Below are positions 57,138-64,000 of a DNA stretch of 64,000 bases, one piece after another. The notes beneath the pieces are model-generated. The model did no database searches and had not been told where the DNA came from. It saw only the letters and a list, made by a program, of their open reading frames with translations. The DNA lies in NCBI RefSeq assembly GCF_921293095.1, contig NC_060258.1:6648607-6712606 (forward strand). Reading direction: 5' to 3'. The DNA comes from Ischnura elegans. Lineage: Eukaryota > Arthropoda > Insecta > Odonata > Coenagrionidae. Both the position numbers and the translations under genes were made by a program. The first letter of the stretch is position 1; the number at the start of each line of letters is the position of its first letter.

Positions 57138-58658
57138 CAGGTATGGCTTTTACCCTGCACCTACTTCCACTTGGATAGGTTTTATTGCAGGTCTGCCGCT
57201 AGAATTCATATTCGCACAAAATTCAAATATATCACATTTCTTATCATTTGATCCAACCGTATCTCTCCAAGTAATCCTGGGAAAGACCCAGGTCCCATGC
57301 ATTTATCCTCTTTTTAACTATTACAAATTTCGGTCGAAACTGTTTGGAACTCTCCAGTTACTCGATTTCTGTCGATGCCCACCGCCAATTGAGAAGTACT
57401 CTATTTATAATATTTTTTCTTTTTTTAAGCGATTTCAAGAGTTTGGATCACTATAAATCTTGTGATTCAATAATTCCTAACAACCGCAAAAACAACGATT
57501 ATTCAACAAGAGTTTTAGGTTTTGATTTTCTCGCGTAGAGAACTGCCGGAGATAAAAAGGAAAAACGTGGACCCGAGAAAAAGGAATTCGAACGAATTTC
57601 AAGAGATTTGTTTCAATTAATCGGCGATGAGGAGGCCAAACTTGAGCTTGTTAATTTGTGAATATGAAATTAGCTTATTTCCATGAGAGAAGATGGCGAG
57701 CTTGTTCGCGATAAAACTTTTTTTAGAGAAGAATTAAACTTGGATGAATAAAATAATTGATGTCCATGATGCTGCCTTTCGCAAACTTCCAAACACCGCA
57801 GATTTGTTTTACTCTGGTACTATAACGGTATTATAGGGTTCCCTGGGTGATTGTTATAAATTTTTTAAACCTCTGACTCCGTTAAAAATAAGGATAATCT
57901 AAGCAAAGAATTAACCGATGTCCCTACCCGCTCAAGAAATACGACAAACTACATTGCTAAGGAAAAGAAATTAGCTTGAAAGACATTTCCCTGCAAAGAT
58001 GTCTTTTGCCATGGAAATGAGGCTAAGTGGGGGCAAGGAATGGTGCAGAAGCGTATCTTGTTAAAGACGCTACAATGACTCCCACAATGCATTGTATTGA
58101 TGCATTGTGCAGATGTGATCGAGTCGGCTATTTTTCCTTTTGAGTAACTGTCGGAGGAGGCAGAGGAATCGTGAATTAAATGTGTAATAAAATTGCGCGA
58201 CCATCCCGCCAGGAAAATATTTCGACTTTACGCGAATGAAGATATTTTCCGGAGACTGATCCTGACTTGGGGTCCTCATATTTTCAATCCATGTATTTAA
58301 TAATCTCCGGAAGAGCACCCGGACTCAGAGAGCGAATGCGGAGATAAGAGGGAGGGGAGGGATTCAGGAGGATCTGACATGGAAATTTATTATTTTCAAG
58401 AATATAAGACATTAAAATTGTCTAATGAAAACGGAGGAGTAAACTTTCCCTCCAACACTTTTCAAAATCTTATTTAAATTCTTATATATTACGTTCATAT
58501 AACTATTCAGTCTTATACATTACGTTTTGGTCCAAATAGCAGTGTGCAAGAAGCCAGAAGATCACATCTCATTAACGTAAGTCAGTTTACACCCAACAAC
58601 CTTAATTTTAGCCGTTTTTGGTTATGTAGCAATTTAAATTGTCATTAAATCATATAAT
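57138..58658. other. Stretch without recognised gene
   Basis: Between two piggyBac-type elements. The frame at 57109-57456 starts inside the left element's terminus and has no conserved motif. A perfect inverted repeat CACAATGCAT...ATGCATTGTG lies at 58083-58109. Confidence 0.45.
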
Positions 58659-61649
58659 TTAACCCTAGAACGACGGACTGGGTCCAATGGACCCAGTTGG
58701 TAGTTTTGAAAGTTTATAATTATGTCAAAAATGCACGAAACTGATTTTGACGCCGTGACTTTTCCTAAATGTATGTCCTCTAAAATATAGCAATAAATAA
58801 CGAAAATTGGCTCATTACATTTCATAGTATACTACAAAGTTACATAGTGGACGGACTGGGTCCATTGGACCCAGTTGACTATTTTCAATGCTATGGGTGA
58901 TTCATTTCAACTTATCAGCAATTTTCTTGTTTACTTTGTAGTTTTGGGAGGTTCAATGCTTATGTAGTTATAAACAAAGTCGTAGGCGATACTAATAACC
59001 AATTATTGTGCAATTTTTATGGATTTGCGTGAAGCGTTTCATATGCTCTTACAATGTTACATTTAGAGTGATACGGTCAGAAACATGTATCCACATCGTT
59101 TCGTAATGGGTAGTTTTTGCAACTTACTCTGGTTTGACGCATAGACAGTGTGAATTATCTACATTCAGTCCCATAATCTGTCAGTTTTATATGTGAGACC
59201 GCCCATCTAGCGTCTGAGGTGCTTTCGTGGTGGTCAGTCAGAAGTTACGCTCGCAAGCTGGAGTGGTCTTGCTTCCTGCCGACATTTGCTTTTATTCCAA
59301 CTTATCTGACTGAAGACATTGAAGAATTTGTATTCCATAATTACATTTTGATACCGTACACGGTAAGTAAAAACCTTAATGGATTATATAAAAGAATATA
59401 CTCGTTCATTCTAATGTACTTCTTTAGTATTTACCACATTTACCAAATCGTTTACTCTTCAGATGGATTAGTTAGATGAAGTGGTGCATTGATTTTCATC
59501 TGTTATGATATACAGCAATTTTATTATTCCTATCTTTACAGGATGCTTAGTGGTACCAAATTTTGTGTTGTGTGGCATTGATGTGACTGAATTCATAGAG
59601 TGGCTATTGATACACTGTGTAGCTAAAAAATTGGCGTCGCCCTTTGGATATTACAGTCAAAATAACTATCAAGATATTTTTGAGGCAATAATAAAAAAAG
59701 CATTGCTTATAATTATTCTAAAAATAAGCTGTTCTAGTAAAATAATTGAGCTCTTAGAATTGCTTTATGATATCAGAAACATAATATGAGACAGTGCTTT
59801 GCTAATTTTTACCTCAATTCACAACAAAGGACTAGCACGAGCAATGTTCCATTATTCCATTTATACCTAAGTAAAGTTTGGAATGAAAAATTGTTAAAAT
59901 TCATCATCACTTTATCCACAGGCTTGGTAATAGTGACACAAATTTGGAGTGCGTTCATCTAAAAATTGCAGAAGGACGTGTTCAATATCTAATCATACAG
60001 CGCTGACAGGAGGAGGGTAGTAGTGACTCCGGTGGAGATGAAGCCTAAAATGTTGAATGAGGATAGAGAAGAACTGACCCTTGGGCGATTTTTCTCCATC
60101 TTGCTGAGAAGATGATAGAAATACGAAAATGGGGAATTCCTATCTGGAGAAAATTTTTATTTCACGCATTCTGAAAGAGGTGTGATAAACAAAACCTCAT
60201 GCCACTAAAATGGGTAGAATGCGAAGGCGTAATATTTTGCGTCATATCCTGTGTGCCGTGCGGAATTTTTATTCTGTCTCCTGCTTTTGCTAATTTTGCG
60301 TCCAAACATCTTTGATGTTGTTAGAAAATGGACAACCCTAGACATATAGTTTTTCAAGCTTTATAGAATGAAGAAAATGACTCTGAAATAAATAAGATTG
60401 TGGGACTGCTAGTATTTATCATTTTTACAAGTCAAGAATGAAAATGTTTCACAACTTTGGAGTAAACTAAACAGGCGACCAATATTCAACAGTATTATAG
60501 AGTCAAATCAATACTGCGGGTTATTCGATTTGATAATGCGACAGAAATGAGAAAAAGCAGAGGCGAAGATAAGTTGCAGACTATTAGAGAGATATTTGAT
60601 GGGCGAAATGAATACTTCAAATATGCACACGTGCCAAGGTTCTGCATGACAGTTGACGAACAGTTATTGATGTTCCGTGGGCGCTGTACCTTTAGAGAGT
60701 TTGTTTCATTAAAACCAGGAAAGTATGGAATTAAAATTTTAAATAAAATTAAAATTTTGGCTGCTAGTGGTAGTAGTGATTCATAGTGATTCATACAAGT
60801 GGAATATCCAAGTATACACAGGTAGAGACTCTAATATAAGTCAAGAGGTCAATCAAGGGAAAAGATTAGTTACAGGCATGGTTGAGGGACTAATCAGCCA
60901 AAAACATAATATGTGAAAGTAGATCGCCTACTATTCAAAGGTTTAGCGATTGTAGATATCATGAGGTAAAATAAACGAGGGATTCCACCCGAGCTCACGT
61001 CTGTAAATGCCATACAGCCTACAGGGTTTCCATACAAAGTAGTATCTCATGGAATCCAAGAGAAAACCAAATAGGAAGAATATACATCGTGAAAAAGAAA
61101 ATGTGACACCGTCCTTGATAACCTCATCAACCTAGGAAAATAAGTGTTGTAAGTGATACAAAATAGATAGAAATACATGAGTATCATCTTCACGATGTGC
61201 ACAAAAAATATGCCAAGAGCATTCAGAGATTTTATGCAATCAGTGCTTGTAGTTACATAACAGTTTTTAACAACATTTGTAAATGTATCATGCTTTTGTT
61301 TCATTCAATTTGTTCTATGACTTATTTGTCATTGACAAATAATCCGTTTTGTAATTTGTGTTAATGTAATTGTTCTAATGAAGATACATAAAAATGGTTA
61401 AAGTGGAGTGACATTTCTGGTAGAGGGAATAATATTATGCTTCGCTGCAGTAATGTCTTCCAACAAAATAACTAAATAATAATAAAGAGGTGAATAAATA
61501 TGTTGAGGAAGTAAATAAGATGGAAACCATCACTTTACTCAGCCTAAATTCATCATAAACTTGTAATATTGTCGAAAAAATGTTTGAGGGTCCATTGGAC
61601 CCAGTCAGGCTACTACGCGATAATTTTTTTTCAGTCTTCCTAGGGTTAA
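58659..61649 (+). mobile_element. piggyBac element, TTAA-flanked, with transposase pseudogene
   Basis: TTAA-CCCTAGAACGAC at 58659 and ...CTTCCTAGGG-TTAA ending at 61649; the element is 58663-61645 (2983 bp), full piggyBac size. A near-perfect palindrome GGGTCCAATGGACCC occurs near the left end (58680, and again at 58857 with T at the centre) and near the right end (61589), as expected of transposase-binding sites. The interior has plus-strand transposase remnants (60500-61080). Confidence 0.88.
60500..61080 (+). pseudogene. piggyBac transposase pseudogene
   Basis: In order: 'SILRVIRFDNATEMRK', 'EDKLQTIREIF', 'TVDEQLLMFRGRCTFREFV' (first catalytic Asp in VDEQL) and 'LKPGKYGIKI' in one frame to 60786; then 'KWNIQVYTGRDSNISQE' and 'LVTGMVEGLISQ' (about 60798-60915), and 'NKRGIPPELTSVN' (about 60970-61010) in other frames. 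These are the standard piggyBac blocks (RFDN, DEQ.. FRGR..F, YTG, RGIP). The segment with the second Asp is eroded, and the N-terminus (59200-60480) is barely readable. Inactive. Confidence 0.85.
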
Positions 61650-63790
61650 AGAAATCCATTTCATTATAATGTTCAATAATAAATAAAGGTCGTTTATGCT
61701 GTCAGCGTTAATATTAGATAGCTTTTGAATTGTTATTTCTAAAAATTTTCTATACTAATAGTGTAATCGTAAAAATAGGTGTAGAAATGAAGTAAGTATG
61801 CCAAAAAACATACGCGGTGCAATTTTCAAAACAATCCGACAAAAATGTGATTTAAGTCCTACTTTTTCGCAATCCGGACCACTGTGCGCCGTATTTATTG
61901 CGAGGTTGGGATAGGCAGGGGTTAGTTTCCAGAAAAAATAAACAGGTGTTGAGGAGGTGGAGTCCATGTTTGTGTAGCTACACAAAGGGAAGATCTATAT
62001 TTCATTGAGAAAGAATGTGGAAAACGGAGGAGAATGGTTAGAATGCAACCGGTCGCGTTGAATTCTTTTCAAAAGAATAATTTCTCGCTGTCCAAAAATT
62101 CCGAAATAGTTCTAAGAAATAAAGTCTCAGGTTTTAAAACTCACTTTCACAGGTAAGTAGATTTACATTATAAACCGTTCAAAGAGTTTCATGGTCCGAG
62201 ATAACCCATAAAAGTACTGAATCAATCGCAAAATATTTTTAATACGAAATTGATGATAAAATTGAAAAAAAAATGTATTTCGAAAGAACATAATATTGCT
62301 TGATGTTTGAAGTCATCAAATCCGGGGAAGGGGTTTGAATTTTCACACATAAAATAACTTATCTGTTTGCGTATCACTTTCTTTTACATTGGAAGCAGCA
62401 ATAATTGTTTCATAAACTTCTAATCCTTGTTTTAAGGAAGGGCCAAAGATTCAGTATTGTGTTGTAGTTTGAATGCGTGCACCACAATCACAATGTAATT
62501 ATTTGTGCTAATGACAATAAAATGCGTCTTTTTAAAAACAAGGTATTGCCAGCCATGGTTACTCAGGGAAACATTTTTGCCTTCCAACTTTGGAACTTCC
62601 TGCTTTGGAACCCTTTGGAACACCAGAATCTCTCATGGAAATGCTGTAGAACTCAACTTCCACTCATTTATACCAAAAAATTACAATATGAAGACTTTTT
62701 AACTCATTTGTAATCACCTTTTTAACTCCTTTTTGCAAAGCTTATTCGTAAAGCACCGCTAACTACACGTTTGAAACTCCTTTTTAACGATTTGACAGGA
62801 TTTCCAGACGTCATTATTCGTATTGTAACTGCTGTGTTCTGAGAAGATTCATGTGTAACTGCTTTTCATACGTTTGTAACTCTTGTTTAATGACTTCATG
62901 TAAATTATAGACGTGTTTATTTGTTTTTCATCTGCCTTCTACGCGCCAACACAACATGGGCAGGTTCAGTCTGATTCGTTTCTTCTAGAAAGCGAAAATT
63001 CTTTAATATATGCAACAGAAATGCATAAGCGGTTTAAGAAATAGTAAGAGGGTAAATAGAAACAGAGCTCTTAAATATTCACTCGAATGAGGTTACATAA
63101 TAATTATTCTATTTTCCTAGTAGCTTTAATCGTATTTTTGGGGAAGTTTTGCAATGCGACAAGGTTATCTTCAAGTGCCGAGAATCTTGGTTGCTTAAAT
63201 TAAGGTATTCAATAGTGACTTCATGGCAAATGTCGTTAATAATGGTGGTTTTTGGCGTTTACAAGTTGACTTTATTATTGTAAAAACATTAATAATTTTG
63301 AAGAATATTTCTTACCCAAATGTTGAATTTTACGGTATTGTTGCAAATTTTTGTCAATGGTCATCAATATTTCCGAAAAAGTAGTATTTGACCGTCGGTA
63401 GTAGACCGGTCGACGTATTGTATTCCCCACCCCAGAACAATGGTTTATGCCCATCTTTTGTTCCATATTTCAGAACTTTATGTACGCAAAAAATGAATCC
63501 CTCCTTAGAAAATCTGTTTCAATGTCGCGGTATTGAGACAAGTTAGGATACCCGAAAAAGTGTTTTTCCGCTTGTTGTATTGGATGTTCGGGTTTTTAAC
63601 ATGACGGTTTTCAAGAAAAATATTCCAAAAATGGAGGTATTTCACTCACAAATTAACACGCCAACCAAGTAAGACCGGAGTTAAGCTCTCGATGTGGACT
63701 TTCTTGACTACGAAATAAACTTTCCCCCTACTTCCGTATGAGTACGTATTCTGCATTGTACAACTAAAATAGGTAAACCATTGTGCATGC
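61650..63790. other. Stretch without recognised gene upstream of the THAP gene
   Basis: AT-rich. Contains a solitary Transib-like terminus at 61862-61886 (see findings). Short open frames on both strands show no conserved motif. Confidence 0.45.
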
Positions 63791-63799
63791 AGACGGTCG

Positions 63800-63903
63800 C
63801 GTGACGTCAACCGGATTTCATTTCCAACATGCATCTTGGGAAATGTAGTGGATCTTGTTGCGAACAACTTTTGTTAATAGGAAATTGCACCCAAGGAACT
63901 GCG
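63800..63903 (+). promoter_or_regulatory. Promoter-proximal region of the THAP gene: CRE and Staf/ZNF143-like site
   Basis: TGACGTCA, a perfect cAMP-response/ATF palindrome, lies at 63802-63809. On the minus strand, 63849-63830 reads ACTACATTTCCCAAGATGCA, a very good match to the Staf/ZNF143 site (ACTACAnnTCCCAnnATGC). Both lie within 105 bp of the THAP ATG. Such sites mark TATA-less housekeeping promoters in vertebrates; in insects the Staf homologue is known but less studied. Confidence 0.6.
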
Positions 63904-64000
63904 ATGTCTTTTTGCTCGGTTTCTGCCTGCAGCAATAGCTATCGCAAATGCAAAGGAATAGTGAAGTTTTTTCGTTTTCCCAAAGATTTTAAGAGAAGGA
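63904..64000 (+). CDS. THAP-domain protein, N-terminal end (runs off the window)
   Basis: From the ATG at 63904 the frame reads 'MSFCSVSACSNSYRKC' then 'KGIVKFFRFPKDFKR' up to the window edge. The Cys pair C4/C9, the following basic stretch and F.RFPKD are the signature start of a THAP zinc-coordinating DNA-binding domain (C2CH). It is open to the end, so the rest lies outside. The promoter motifs and A/G context (GCGATGT) favour a host gene over a P-element transposase, which shares this domain. Confidence 0.8.
   Translation, partial: MSFCSVSACSNSYRKCKGIVKFFRFPKDFKRR

Noticed and set aside
57109..57456. 115-codon open frame
   Set aside because: Starts in a piggyBac-type terminus and has no recognisable domain or splice context.

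Overview
The window is animal nuclear DNA, almost certainly from an insect. It is AT-rich, its genes are split by introns, it carries a ZAD-type (arthropod-specific) C2H2 zinc-finger gene, and it is packed with insect-type transposons (Transib, piggyBac, mariner, pogo, hAT, Ty3/gypsy, copia, Penelope-like). The 'KEKPYSC..CEKSF' style of the fingers made me think of a palaeopteran such as a damselfly, but that is a weak guess. Nothing bacterial or viral is visible.

Layout. 0-5.4 kb: a 3.0-kb Transib element with 35-bp inverted repeats and a GC-rich 5-bp target duplication, followed by a piggyBac transposase remnant fused in frame to a copia RNase H tail and its LTR. 5.4-10 kb: an ankyrin/coiled-coil gene on the minus strand (coding about 8204-9526), with a 153-bp tandem duplication downstream. 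10-16 kb: a structured inverted repeat resembling a decayed hammerhead ribozyme, a mariner transposase pseudogene interrupted by a 131-bp intron-like segment, and a piggyBac C-terminal remnant. 16.9-20.7 kb: two degenerate minus-strand copies of a ZAD gene, lying in directly repeated segments.

21.3-53.9 kb: the main host gene, an intact plus-strand ZAD-C2H2 zinc-finger protein. I could assemble eight coding exons with consistent splice sites and phases (1983 nt, 660 aa plus stop): ZAD in exons 1-2, an acidic linker in exons 3-7, ten fingers in exon 8. Exons 5 and 6 are duplicates of each other, and a third decayed copy lies in intron 6. Its introns hold most of the mobile DNA. Intron 2 has a mariner fragment. 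The 14.7-kb intron 4 has a Ty3/gypsy element with 5-bp target duplication and near-identical LTRs, plus a three-level nest (Harbinger-like element in pogo in hAT). Intron 5 has a decayed piggyBac. Intron 6 has pogo and Penelope-like fragments.

54-64 kb: two more TTAA-flanked piggyBac-type elements (55547-57133 and 58663-61645, the latter with transposase pseudogene pieces), and at the right edge the first codons of a THAP-domain gene behind a compact promoter with a ZNF143/Staf-like site and a perfect CRE.

The host genes (ZAD-C2H2, THAP, ankyrin protein) show no common pathway; ZAD-C2H2 and THAP proteins are both DNA-binding families. The most informative parts are element boundaries and target duplications that can be read directly. 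All exon structures are manual predictions without transcript evidence.
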